A stretch of 64,000 nt of DNA from Tretioscincus oriximinensis (taxonomy: Eukaryota > Chordata > Lepidosauria > Squamata > Gymnophthalmidae), in assembly GCA_022410635.1 (NCBI GenBank), contig JAJVDF010000029.1, forward strand, positions 1,509,288-1,573,287, written 5' to 3'. The position numbers and the translations under genes are program-made. This document shows, one piece after another, positions 34,249-46,145 of this stretch (its first letter is position 1; every line of letters begins with the position of its first letter). The notes beneath the pieces were generated by a model that was not told the origin of the DNA, did no database searches, and worked only from the letters and a program-made list of their open reading frames with translations.

Positions 34249-36453
34249 CTAGAAACAAGAAGGTGTATTAGTTGAAGTCGGTTCATTTTGCAATACTGTA
34301 ATGATAATCTAAAAGTGATAATCTGCTATAAATTATATGGTTGAAACAGAACAAAGTTGAAGTACTGCTCTTTCCTTTCTGTTGGCCTAACACCTCTTTA
34401 CTTTTCCCAATAACTAAACAGCCTTGTTCTTACCAAGCCTTCTTTTTTAAAGTGAGAGGATTTTGTTCCGTTTTTACAGTCAGAAAATGGTTGTGTTCTA
34501 AACTGGACATGTATCATGTTAAAATATACTTAATATATTCTTAAAACCTAATACAGACGCCACAAAGGAAAATATTGTAATGTCTTCTCTATTAGGTAAC
34601 TGATTTTTGTAAACAATTTCTAAATTTCCTAGCACCTTTTAACATGCATTAGAACAGAACTCTCCACTAAGTTTATTAAACCAGCCACTAAATATACTTG
34701 GATATTAAAACTGAAACAAATTGACAGCAAATGTAACTGGCCATATTATTACCCTGAAACTTTGATAACTGGTTTAACCTTATAGCATAATATTTAGTCA
34801 TTATGTTCAAAGGTGGATATCCAAATACAATTAAATGTAAAATGACTTTACAACTGAATGGCTCTTAAAATCAACTACTGATACAGCAGCCCAGCTACTT
34901 ACCTGGAGTCTATATAGATGGACTGCTAGTCACACACTTATTCTACTTGTTTTAAAAAGATAAATCTGCAAATTAATTTGACTGAATATGTAGTTTATGG
35001 ATATGTCCTGTACACTAAAATATATAGGTTCAAATATCACATTAGGCATTCATTGTTACAAGTATTTTGTCATTTACAAAAAACCCAATAAAAATAATCC
35101 TTGTTACCAGTAGATAATCTTATACCACCACTTTTCAAGTTGTAATACTGAAGAAAAATTGGAAGCATTTTGAACAATCCAAGTCAGGAAACACAGAATG
35201 TTACTTGGTCTTTAAAGATATTTTTGAATAGGCCTAGAACACATTTCCTTGAGGAAGAAACTTGGGATAATTTTCTCTCAACACTATATTGCATACAATA
35301 CTAATGATTAAATCTTGTTGTCTTATGATATGCCATCCCTTTATGCTTTTTAAAAAATACTATATATCATTGTAACAATATAAAAAAGCCCCATATGTCC
35401 CTTAGTCAACACTGGTGGATCATTTGCTTGTTCTTCAGAAGACATTTTTCCATTCCACATTTCAAAATGACATCTAATTAGCAGCAAGAGAAACAAAAAC
35501 AGCCCAATTCAAAACCATTATTGAAGGAATTTTATTTTTTTCATATTTAACTTGCATTGCAGAGCAATGTTTAGTTTAATGTTTCAATTTATTTATACTT
35601 GATCATATCATTTCCAAAATGCAACATATCAATGCTATCTCACAGCTATGTAACATATAGCTAAAATACAAACATAANTTAATTAAAATATTAAATGTAA
35701 AAATGTTAAAATTGATATGTGCAATGAAAATTAAACTCTTGAGAATCAGCATTATGGTAAACCTCTATTACCAACTTTAATAGATTAACATTGACTTTCA
35801 TAAAGGAACAATATAGCTATTAATATTTGCTGGCATACTTAGTTTTATGTACCAATTTCAATTCTGAAATTCCAGTACAGGGATATTGTAGGTATTATCA
35901 ACAAAAATTAATTATTTCCTTGTCAGGTGCTGGGGGTCAGGGAATGAAGAGGCCATAAGAAGAAGTTGATGGAAAAGCTCCTTGCTTTTTCTCTTCAGTT
36001 CCTTCTGGCAAGATGGATTTTTAAATTAGTGAAGAGTTTTGCTCTACAATCCAAGAGCTGAGAGTCTTGCTCTTCAATCTACTAAAAATGGTTTACCTCA
36101 CATCAGAATACAAGTAGTGAATTTTAATGCCACTTCTTTAGGTTTAGTGAAATTGAACAATGAGGTCAGATTAAGAACTAAGAGTGCTCCCTACAGTCTT
36201 CATCATAATTTTTGGTGTTGATGAGTAAATAAGGATTTGGCAAGGTACAGATGAATAAGGTGTTTTCTAATCTAAGTAACTCCATGCCATAATTGATCCC
36301 AGTCTTATCATGGTTCCTAGTAGTGGGTTTGGGCCAGCTTTAAGCTAGGATATATTAGCATTGGTTTTGTTGTTTAATAATGAATTGTTAAATGCTCTAA
36401 ACTTTATCTCAACTGTTTTATTTTGGATGAAAAGATGAATAAAGACATAAAGT

Positions 36454-36602
36454 CCTGTCCCCACTAAGCCTTATTCTGGGTTATATCTNGGTACAGAGCT
36501 TGGTCATCCACATGCTAGTGTAGGCCTGCCATAGCCTACACTAGCATGTAAATGGCACACTCCTATTCTGAGATATAGCCAAGAAGGCTCAGTGGGGACA
36601 GG
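36454..36602. mobile_element. Palindromic MITE
   Basis: The ends CCTGTCCCCACTAAGCCTT and AAGGCTCAGTGGGGACAGG are inverted repeats. The inner arms CCACATGCTAGTGTAGGC (36508-36525) and GCCTACACTAGCATGTA (36534-36550) also pair. The same inner palindrome occurs at 48648-48692. No clear target duplication was found, so the superfamily is open. Confidence 0.7.
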
Positions 36603-39089
36603 CCCAAAGAGGGATAAAGTGATAGCATTTGTTATTTAAGAGAGTGGGAAGCATGAAATAGAAAGAAATCAAAATTGTGGTAGTGAAATTAAAGCATAAT
36701 GAATTAGGATTAAATTAGATTTCAAAGAAACAGTCATGTTAGTTTGACTTCAAAATATTTAGCAATCGGGTTTTGTAGCAAAAGATTAACAAAAATGGCA
36801 TGAAATGAAGCTATAAAGATTTATTTGGCTGGATAAAGGCATTATAAAGGTTTGGGATTCAGTTTTCAAATATCATTTAGCAGTGTTTTGCTTCTTCAGC
36901 AAGATGTTTATTTTAGTAATAATATTTTTATGACGGTTATTGGCCAATAGCACTAGGAAAGACATAAAAATATTTTGTATTTTTTTAAACTCTTAAGTTT
37001 ATAGCAATCTAAAAAAAACCTTGATACTGTTTTTGCTTGTATCAGCAAAATAATCATTTGTATAAAACAACTCATTTCTTCTGTGTTTTATTTTTGTTAC
37101 TCCTGGTGGTATTTATTTTATATTTGACAGAACTCTTTATCTTTTAAGCTGTTGCTCAGTAAGGGTTGGGCATCTTGATACAACTTTAAAACGATTTCTT
37201 TTGTCTTATAAGGTTCTAGAAATTTTGACAATTTACAGGACAGAAGTGTATTCTATGGAGAGGATATTTTTTTCCAAATAAACCAAACATTGTAATTCAT
37301 CTTCTCTATCCTGCTAATGAATGATCTCTTTAAGCAAAAGAGTTCATAAATTCCTAATGAGGTATATATGTTTGGAGTCTCTGGACACCTGTGAACAAGT
37401 AGGATAAAACAACAACAATAACCCACTAAAGGCTAACATAAAAATCCTAGAGGTTTAGTGGAATGAATATGGCTTTAAAAGTTGAAAAAGAGTTAATTAT
37501 CTTTGAATTCGTATCTCAGTAATTTAATCTGGAGCTGAAGAGAAAAGGACAAAAGGCCATTTCGGTGGATTTCATTAAGACTTGTGGTTTGGAAACAATT
37601 CAAGCTGATCTCCTGGAGTGATTTTGTGATCACAATCATAAAATTTGACACATTTGAATAATGTAGTATACACAAGTTTTGTGAGACACCATATTTTAAA
37701 AACTAGAAATAAGAAGACAATCTGTTTAATAAAACAGGTTGTCAGCTAAAAGTTGAAATGTGTTAATACACATTTTATTATCATTCTTTTGCAACTTTGC
37801 ATAAATATTACCAAAAACTGGCAACTTTTTATGGTTTTATTGTGCTTTCAATATTCTCCCTTAATTAACATGACATTTACATAATACCACAATTAATTTT
37901 TGACTACAGGCACAGTGGACTAATTAGAAATGCAGCATTCCTTATTAAACATGCCATCAATTTTAGTTCTCTCATAATCTCCTTCATGNTTTTACCTTTG
38001 CAGGATTAGAAATACAGGTAAATTAAATCACAATCAGATAAAGCTCTGTGTTTGTAATGTGAAATGAAGCATATCCAGACATATTAATAAAAGTTTCCAT
38101 AACATTCCTCGTTAAGCAAATTTATTGAATCAATTATCTCCCCTGCTTATATAGTTTAAGAGTTCCTAGTCAAAATTATGTTTTAATTCTAATAGAAATA
38201 CTTCTAGTTTTTCCTTGATTAATTTTGTTTAAAGTTCAACTCTTTCTCAAAAATCTTTTATTACTTCAGTGTCAATTTTGAGTTTTCTTTTGTGAAATTC
38301 TTTTATAGTTATAGATGTGTGTTGTAAGCCCTCTTAAAGTATGTTTTGTGCAANTTTCTGACCTGCCTACTTTATTCTGTGAGCTGTATAAAATAACAAC
38401 TCAGAAATCGTCTTGAAGATACCTCTACACTACACAAATCTTGTCCTTTTCATTTTATTAATTTTTAATTTATTTCATTTATGTATTGCATACTTTGGGC
38501 ATATTATGCAGTTTATAATAAATAAAAAATACAGAAACAAAAAAANCTATTATCCAGTTTAAACACCAACAAAAGCAGATGTGAATAATTGTGTTTAGTA
38601 GGTTATTTTTTTTAAAAAAAAACCCTCTTCAACTAATTTCCTAGTTTTAATTCTGATTCAAAAATGTTTATTTTTCCTTGGTTTAAAAATAACTAAAATA
38701 ATTTACAGTAAGAAAAAACGGGAGTATAATATAAACAGCAGGACAAACGTACATTCTAAGCACAACAAAAGGAAAGGAAACGTTACTCTATAGGNTAGGA
38801 TTTCACATAAACAAAATTAAAACAGAAAAAAATCATAGTAAGAGGAAGAACCAGAAGTGCTGGTGACCTTTCATCAAGATAGACCCAGAAGCCCATATAG
38901 ATCTAGAAGCCCATATCCATTATACAGTGTCTGAGGTAATGACAGGCATCAAAAAAATATGAAAGAGGCTCTTAATGGAGAATCCGCCAATAAATCGCCA
39001 TCAATAATTTGTAATCTTTTTTTTACTTACTGATGCCATTCATGAAGTAGGCTCAGTTTACAAACGTTCACGTTAGCAGCTTTTTTTTC

Positions 39090-39140
39090 TTTTAGTGTCT
39101 AAGGTGCTACTAGACTTTTTGTGTGCTTACTATTCCGGAT
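39090..39140 (-). mobile_element. Relic of the reptile palindromic-repeat family
   Basis: AGTGTCTAAGGTGCTACTAG matches the conserved block TTAGTCTCAAAGTGCTGCTA in the palindrome inside the Tc1 element at 28836-29038. Only about 50 bases are recognisable. Confidence 0.4.
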
Positions 39141-39706
39141 TAATAGGCTACACTTCTGAATTCAAAACAAAGTTAAAAGCAAATAAAACATTATACAGAA
39201 ACAGTATTTAAAACTGGACAGAGATATAAACAAAAGATCAACATTAATCTAAATGATACATCTATATATTTTGTGCCATTCAGGCTGTATAATTTGTGAG
39301 GGGAACATTGAGGAAAAATAGAATGCAAGATGATTTAAAGGGGTATATGTGTATTTATTTGCATTTCTATATATGAATGTCTGGGAGTGGTAAACAATAA
39401 AAAATATATTAACGTATTAAGACAGCAATGACTGAATGTAAGAAAGTGCAAGTGTAGAAATAAAATGGTTTTTATGAGCAAAAAATATTTTATTTTCTAA
39501 AAGATACAGAAATTGTCAAGGCATGTCTATCACTATGATGATAACTGGAGTCACTTAGATTTTTGGGGAAGGAAGTCATAATAAGCAACAGTGCTGCAAT
39601 CTAAAGAAATGTAGAAAGGTGGGAGAGCGTAACAGTTAAGAGATTGAAGTGGTGATATTGTAATATGCATAGTGGCCCAGAAATCATACAACTCTGTTTA
39701 GCCCTG

Positions 39707-39733
39707 TTTGTTGTTGTTGTTGTTGTTGTTGTT
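39707..39733. repeat. (TTG)n microsatellite
   Basis: Nine perfect TTG units. Confidence 0.95.
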
Positions 39734-40993
39734 ATTCAAGGACGGATGATCTGAGGACCAAGATGGATGTCCTGGGAGATTGAAATTTCTGCATTCAGGT
39801 TTTGTGTACTACCATTCTGCTGCAGAGACTATCCTATTTGCCTAGTGTAGCGTGCTGAAGAATATGTTGATAAAGAACAGGATATATCTTATTAGAGGAT
39901 TAGCATGTGAAACACTTCTAATAATGTGAGTGAGTGATTAAATCCTGGATGACCATTCCATGGCATCTGATAAAGAAGACTTGTAATTTTAGACAAATAC
40001 ATAAATTATCCTAGATAATCTAAATATGTAGATAATGAGAAAAAGTCAAGCAGAAATTGGAATGAAATCCTGCTCTTCACAGTGAATGCCTACTAAATAA
40101 TAAGTCTGATTCAAGTGTCAAAGTTTTCTAACTGATATTTCTCATGTAGTATTACAATTCCAACTTACTTAAGTCTCTATTGTGTCAGAATCAACCACAA
40201 TACATAAAAGATGACAGTCCCTAAGAAGGAATGAATGGCTTGAAATAAAAGAAATTGTTAAAGTATATGTTTAAAAATACACCGACTTCCCCAATAAGCA
40301 GGTTTGAGAGTTTGGAAGATAAGAAACCTGAAAGCTTTTTTATTCCTCATCTGAATGATCAATGTTTTATAGAGGGCCACCAACCTGGAAATCAAGCAAA
40401 CAATCCACAGAAAATACAAGGATAATAAATAAATATAGGATGTAATACTAAGTAAGTATTAAATGCCCAACAACTAACCAAACATTCCCAAAGTTCCTTT
40501 GTGACCTAGGTTCTTGACAAAACTCTCAACTTCCACAATAATAATGATCCCCTTTTTGTTGCTCCTTTGCCCAAAGACTGTTTTAGGAACACCACTATAC
40601 CCTTCAGTACCATGCTGACAATCTTTGATTTAAAGTATATCTGACAAGGCACTGATAACATTTCCCTCCCAACAAGACTCATATTTCTGTTAAAAAAAAG
40701 CTAGAAATTGGAAACATTAGACACATATACCTTTTATTTTTATATTTCTCGGTCCTAGGGTGCTACGAAGTGTGTATATGTGTGTAAATGTATTTTCTCC
40801 ATTCTCCAAACTGTCTAGACTTCAAAACACACAGAAAGAGGCGGATGGGATAGTCACTCATAGCTGTGATCATTGTGTTTTAAGTGTGCCCCCAGAACTA
40901 TGGCAATAGAAAAACAGCTCCTGTAACTAATTCTTTTAAGACAATCATTGTTGTTAATCTGTTTTGTCTTATCGCTGAGAAGAAATATGAGCA

Positions 40994-41017
40994 TTAGGGT
41001 TAGGATTAGGGTTATGG
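40994..41017 (+). repeat. Short interstitial telomere-like repeat
   Basis: Four hexamers in register: TTAGGG, TTAGGA, TTAGGG, TTATGG. Confidence 0.6.
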
Positions 41018-42697
41018 GGAAATTTGTTTTCCAATAAAATACTCCAAGAGATATTTTTATTTACAACTTCTACTGAGCCACCACATTGACCCCTCAAACC
41101 AAAGAAAAGAGATAAAGAAGGAGATCAAGTCCTCATTTCATGCTGACACTATCACAATTACAATATACAAAAACCAAGTAAGTCTAAAAAAGTGGTTTAA
41201 ATCTTCTACTAGCATTAGTGTTAGCTTCTATTTCCCAGTAAATGGCAATTTTACATTGCCATAGTAAACAATGCAACCTACAAAGATAAGATTAAAATAA
41301 TATCTTTATATTCCTCACCTATATATCTAGTAATAAAAATGTTCACACATTTAGTGTTACCATACAGTTGGGCTGGTCAATTGCAAAGTGTGCTAAGATG
41401 ATCCAAATGTTATACGGTAGGCTTGATTGTGGTGAAGATTTGCACTTGACAAGTAATCTCTTTGCACAGCTTTTTAGAAGCAGGCTCTTTCTCAAGAATA
41501 CAGCATTGGCAACTGGAATAACTTTTAAAAAAACTTGCACTTTTTAGTTAGCCTTTCAGATTAAAGAATGGTTGGAAATAAATGGGTTTGCATACACGTA
41601 GGCCTAAGGGGAAAACAACTCATAAGAAGAATGAGAGGAATTATAGGAATGCATGCAACCACATTAATACTCTTCCAGATTCAACTGCCACAAAATATAA
41701 TTATAGATTTTCTCCTTGAATATTTTGACTGTTTAGAAAAACANTTAAAATTCTTTCCATTCAACAAGACTATTAACACAATAGATCTTTATTGTAAAAT
41801 GATTAATAAAATAATACACTATGATTATAGTCTGTTTATCCTGCAAGGCATTTATTTAACCACAACTAGCACCTTGATGTGAAGTTGGTTTGTAAAGGTG
41901 AAAGATCACAAAGCACTCCCATGAGAATTGTTTTATTAAGGACACAACTTCTGAGAACTCAGATGTTCATATTTTTATAGTGACTAATTTAATGATCTCA
42001 TAGACTAGTTCCCAGTAAAATACAATGAAATCTATTCAGTAAAGTACACAGCTGTACATCACCATCACACTATAATGCAAAATATCAATCTTTTTAAAAA
42101 CACTGTTATAATGAAAGCAATGTCTGTAATACAAATCTTGCTACAAAAACAAAACAAAATAAATAACAGGAAAAACTACCCTTAAATTAAAATCAAAAAA
42201 GACATTTAAAGTTTGGGCATTCTTCATTATGGGAAAGAACCTTCCACACGGAGACCATCATTAATCAGAAAAACTCCATCTGCTGTATAATTAGCTCTGA
42301 TAAATGACACTAATCTGAGCAACATTATAGAACCACTATTTGGGAGATGTGGAGGAAAAAGAGAGATAGCTCGAATTGTAAATAAATCTAACCACTGTTT
42401 CACTTACAGCCATCCCAGCAGGAAGTCATAAAGAATTTTTTATAGGTAATATTTTCAAATGCGCTGCTGGCTGTGCTACTTAATATCTATCATCTTGCAG
42501 CACNTATTATTGTGCATACAGAAGCCTAGAACAAAATGTATTTTTAAAATAACCTTCCCCCTTCATATATCTTTTTAGGCAAATTGAAGGAATTAAATTA
42601 AAGCCAAACCTAGCAAAACCGTTGCTCAGAAATACAATCTTCCAAGGCAGGGACCAAAATTCCTGGATTGCTGAAAGTCTGTTGTCAGAAACACTTG

Positions 42698-42850
42698 CAC
42701 CCTCCCCTGTCCCCTCTCTCCTCCCCCTTATCCCTCGAGGGCTCCAATCCATCCCATCTTGGCTTATTCTCACCTTCCCCCTCTTCCTCCTCTTCTTCCT
42801 TTATCTCTTTTTCCTCTTCCTCCCCTCTCCCTCTATCTCCCTCCTCTCTG
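42698..42850 (+). repeat. Pyrimidine-rich tract
   Basis: A CT-rich run (CCTCTTCCTCCTCTTCTTCC and similar). It is a mirror-image composition case to the polypurine tract at 17640-18370, but far shorter. The open frame over it is compositional. Confidence 0.7.
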
Positions 42851-43080
42851 CATGCATTTTCACTGATGCTGCCATGATTAGTATGGTCAAATCTGCCCCC
42901 AATTGGGCAACTGTCTGTCCAATACAGAGGTTTTATTTGACTGTAACAATGTGCACTTCTGGTGTACTTTTATCAATTAGTATAACTTAGATATAAAACA
43001 AATTCTATTCCAGTACTGGAAATAGCATTTTCATATGTCCAAACATGGATAAAAATCAATATTGTCAACTCAAGTATTAC

Positions 43081-43140
43081 TATTTATTTATTTATTTATT
43101 TATTTTCGTTTCAGGTATCAAGGTGGTTAACAATACAAAC
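43081..43140 (-). repeat. (TTTA)n with possible L2-like tail
   Basis: Six TATT units (43081-43106) are followed by TCAAGGTGGTTAACAATACA, which resembles an antisense L2-type 3' end. Confidence 0.55.
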
Positions 43141-44268
43141 AAATATATAATAAATGACAATATCTGAAAGTAGGGTAAGGTGATGTGTTTCAATTACAAA
43201 GGAGTAATTTTATTTTTAATGTATTGCACTCTAAAGTATATTGGAGTACTAATACACTGTACACGGTCCAAAATCAATTCACTGCAAATCAACAATTATG
43301 CATTCAATTAATCCATTTAGGATTGCTCTTGCTTTAAATAAGCAAGTACGAGCTTTAAGTTTACACAAAGAAGGGCATTCTATAAAGTACTGCTCCACTA
43401 ACAACTGGAACAGAACTGATTGTCAGGAAGAATAAAAAAATTAAACAAGGATGGGAATGGTTGTTATGTTACTACTTCTCTTCCTTCAAAATCTATATGA
43501 TACAGCAAATATAGCTCAAAGTAAACCAGTGCTCTTAGCAGTCTGGTACCTCTTCCTCTTTGATAGCCTGTTGCATTTGTCCCTTTTCATATTTTTTCGG
43601 AAATACATTTCATACTTTTATTAAACCCCCAAACTTATTTCTAAGGGAGTTGTGAAACCACCTGTTAGAGCTTAAATTTGTTTGAGTTTATTCATTGGTA
43701 TTTCAAATTTTTAAAGCTTTTCTAAACTTACTGGGAACCACTGGATTACAGTATGTAGTATCAAACGGGCCCCTTTATAGAGACAAAATTTCAGAAAAGA
43801 TGCATCTTTCTGAGAGTTTCTATGGCAACAAAAGAAAATACCTTATTTATGCTAATCATTAGAAAAGTGATTTGGAAGATCTACACTCCATGGAAGATGC
43901 GACCTTGTAGGGAAAGGATGAGGAGAGTACACATTACCAAGCCCCNTCAGACAATGTCTTTGATACGTATAACATGGGACCTTTTTACTGCTTTACCAAC
44001 CATCACTGTTTAAAATAAAAACAAAACAAAACAATGGAAGTGTCCTGTTTAAGCTAAAAGAATGAAATAAAACTCAGCCCTGCATCATTCATTTTAGAAA
44101 TTACGTTGTCTTATTCAATAGTAATAGCTTCTTGCTTGTANATTTCTTAGCTCTTTTTCATGTAACTTCAACTGCATTATAAAACAACCATCTTATGGAG
44201 AATTTTACCAACAAAGATTTTAACAAACAATAAGGCTTAGTTTACATTCCCCTGGAATGCCAACTTAC

Positions 44269-44448
44269 ATTTGTCTTTGCTTGGTGAAGTTACATTCAGT
44301 TCTGTCGAAAGATGCTGGTTAGAATTAACAGTCTGCATGGATAGGGAGGTATTATTGTTGTCGCTATTTGTCTCTCCAGGGAATAAATCTGATTGGCTGT
44401 TGCTTGTGCTGGGAGTAGACTCGTCATCAGGCTGCTTCTTTTGAAAAT
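44269..44448 (-). CDS. ZFAND3: ZFAND3 exon 3: end of A20 region and Ser/Thr/Asn-rich linker
   Basis: On the minus strand the acceptor TTTTGCAAG (AG at 44449-44450) is followed by 180 coding bases and the donor GTAAGTTG. It completes an Asp codon and encodes FQKKQPDDESTPSTSNSQSD, then a Ser/Thr/Asn-rich stretch, then TELNVTSPSKDK. FQKKQ directly follows the A20-type zinc finger in ZFAND3; the finger cysteines come from exons 1-2, which are outside the window. The region after DNNNTS differs from mammals in sequence while both flanks are kept, as expected for a disordered linker. Exon length is a multiple of three with phase-1 borders on both sides. Together exons 3-6 give about 190 of the expected 227 residues. 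Confidence 0.97.
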
Positions 44449-44805
44449 CTTGCAAAAGAAAGTCAGAAAAATGGAACTGGTGAGAAATGGAACTGTAGAA
44501 AGTATAAAATCACAAAAATACAGTATTTTTTGATACAAAAAATTACACATGACATACAATCTTCTCTGTGAACTACCCTTGCCTGCTTGGAGCCTTCTTA
44601 TTGTTTTTGAGTGCAATAGTCATCTGCTCCAGCCAATATTACCTTAGAAATGGTTGGCAGAAATTTATTTTTATTTTAAATATTTTTTTNGATAAAAAGC
44701 AATAACCTATACAATTAAGCATAATTGGAAACACTAAACAAAAATCTTTATTCTCCCCAACCCACCAGCAGAAAAGATAATAATTCTGTCCAGGTTACAG
44801 CAAGA

Positions 44806-45302
44806 TAAGAAGATAAGAGGAGCCCTGCGGAATCAGGCCAGAGCCCATCTAGTGCAGCATTCTGTCTCGCACAGAGGGCCACTAATTGTACCTGGAAAAA
44901 GGAAGAAGGAAAAATCTGCACCTATTCTTGACTCCCTGCTGGGCCCCAGTACTGGTTTTTCATGAGTACTGCCAAAAGATCCACCCTAGTAGCTATTTAT
45001 ACCCTTAGTGTCCATAAACCTATCTAATCCTGTCTTGAAACCATCCAAGTTGTTAGCTACCACCACCTCTTCAGGAAGCAAATTCCACAGGCTGCTGACC
45101 CTTTGGGTGAAAAAATACTTTCCTTTGTCTGTTCTCACTCTTTTGCCCATTAGTTTCATGGAATGCCCCCCCTGGACCTAGTGTTGTGTGATAGAGAAAA
45201 TATATTTTCTTTACTCATCTTACCCATCCCATGTATGATTTTATACCCCTCAATCAGATCACCTCTCAAATGCCATCTTTCAAGGCTGAAGAGGCCCAGA
45301 TT
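44806..45302 (-). mobile_element. CR1 LINE 3' fragment
   Basis: Begins with a worn antisense tail (AGATAAGAAGATAAGAGGAG), then GCCCATCTAGTGCAGCATTC. It continues through the region coding for the reverse-transcriptase C-terminus on the minus strand (blocks GAAGCAAATTCCACAGGCTG, TAGTGTTGTGTGATAGAGAA). Stop codons and indels disrupt the frame. It ends 358 bases upstream of exon 3 in transcription order. Confidence 0.9.
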
Positions 45303-45483
45303 TCATTCTTTTTATGCATTGTCTCAATGAGATTTATGTATCAGATCTGTCCACATATAGTCAAAATTTGTTCCAGTTAGATAATAATCCTGTTGTTAAT
45401 CTAACAATTCTGTGTTAAAAGGTTCTTAATTTAGCAAACTATTTTAAGAATTGCTAAAGGCAAGTCACATATTTAGGCAAAAA

Positions 45484-46145
45484 AAGAACATAGGCGCCCT
45501 GCTGAATCGGGCCCATCTTATCCAGCATTCTGTCTCACACAGTGGCTTACCAATTGCACCTGAGCAGTCTGGAACAGAAGGAGGCAAAATCTTCAACTGT
45601 TCTTGACGCCCTGCAAAAGGCATTTCAGGAATACTGCCTGTTGCTCCATCTCGGATGCCGTATCAAGACATCCATCCTAGTAGCTGTTTATACCCTTAGC
45701 TCCCATGAATTTGTCTAATCCTGTCTTAAAGCTATCCATGCTGCTATCTACCACCACCTCTTCTGGATGTAAATTCCATAGGCTGAGGACCCATTGGGTG
45801 AAAAAATACTTTCCTGTGACTGTCCTCAATCTTCTGTCCATCATTTTCAAGGAATGCCCCCTGGTCCTAGTGTTGTGTGATAGAGAAAATAGGTTTTCTC
45901 TATCCACCTTATCCATCCCATGCATTATTTTATACACCTCAATTAGGTCTCCTCTCAAACACTGTCTTTTAAGGCTGAATAGGCCCAGACGTTGCAGCCG
46001 GATTTCATAAGGGAGGTGCTCCAGTCCCTTGATAATTCTTATTGCCATTTTCTGCACATTCTCTAGTTCTACAATATCCTTTTTAAGATGTACANAATAT
46101 TCCAAATGCGACCTCATTACAGATTTATAAAGAGGTAAATACAAT
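45484..46145 (-). mobile_element. CR1 LINE 3' fragment with open RT C-terminus
   Basis: On the minus strand 45677-46144 stays open for about 155 codons. It carries LYKSVMRSHLEY, RLGLFSLKRQCLRGDLIEVY and WNLHPEEVVV, the conserved C-terminal region of CR1 reverse transcriptase. The 3' tail (AAAAAGAACATAGG, 45481-45494) is at the left end, so the copy is truncated at its 5' end at 46145. It lies 180 bases from a second CR1 fragment in the same orientation; they are separate insertions, since each has its own tail. Confidence 0.92.

Larger units (their letters stand above)
34249..44268 (-). other. ZFAND3: ZFAND3 intron 3
   Basis: A 10.0 kb phase-1 intron (splits a Cys codon, T|GT). It is mostly plain AT-rich sequence; apart from the elements listed I see no exon or RNA gene in 34249-36450, 36610-39000, 39740-42690 or 43140-44230. 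Homeodomain-like TAATTA motifs cluster near 37860-37940, as in some conserved non-coding elements, but nothing proves conservation. Confidence 0.9.

Noticed and set aside
42622..42990. Plus-strand frame of 122 codons with a Leu/Phe/Ser-rich centre
   Set aside because: The hydrophobic run comes from a CT-rich simple tract; no splice-compatible gene context.
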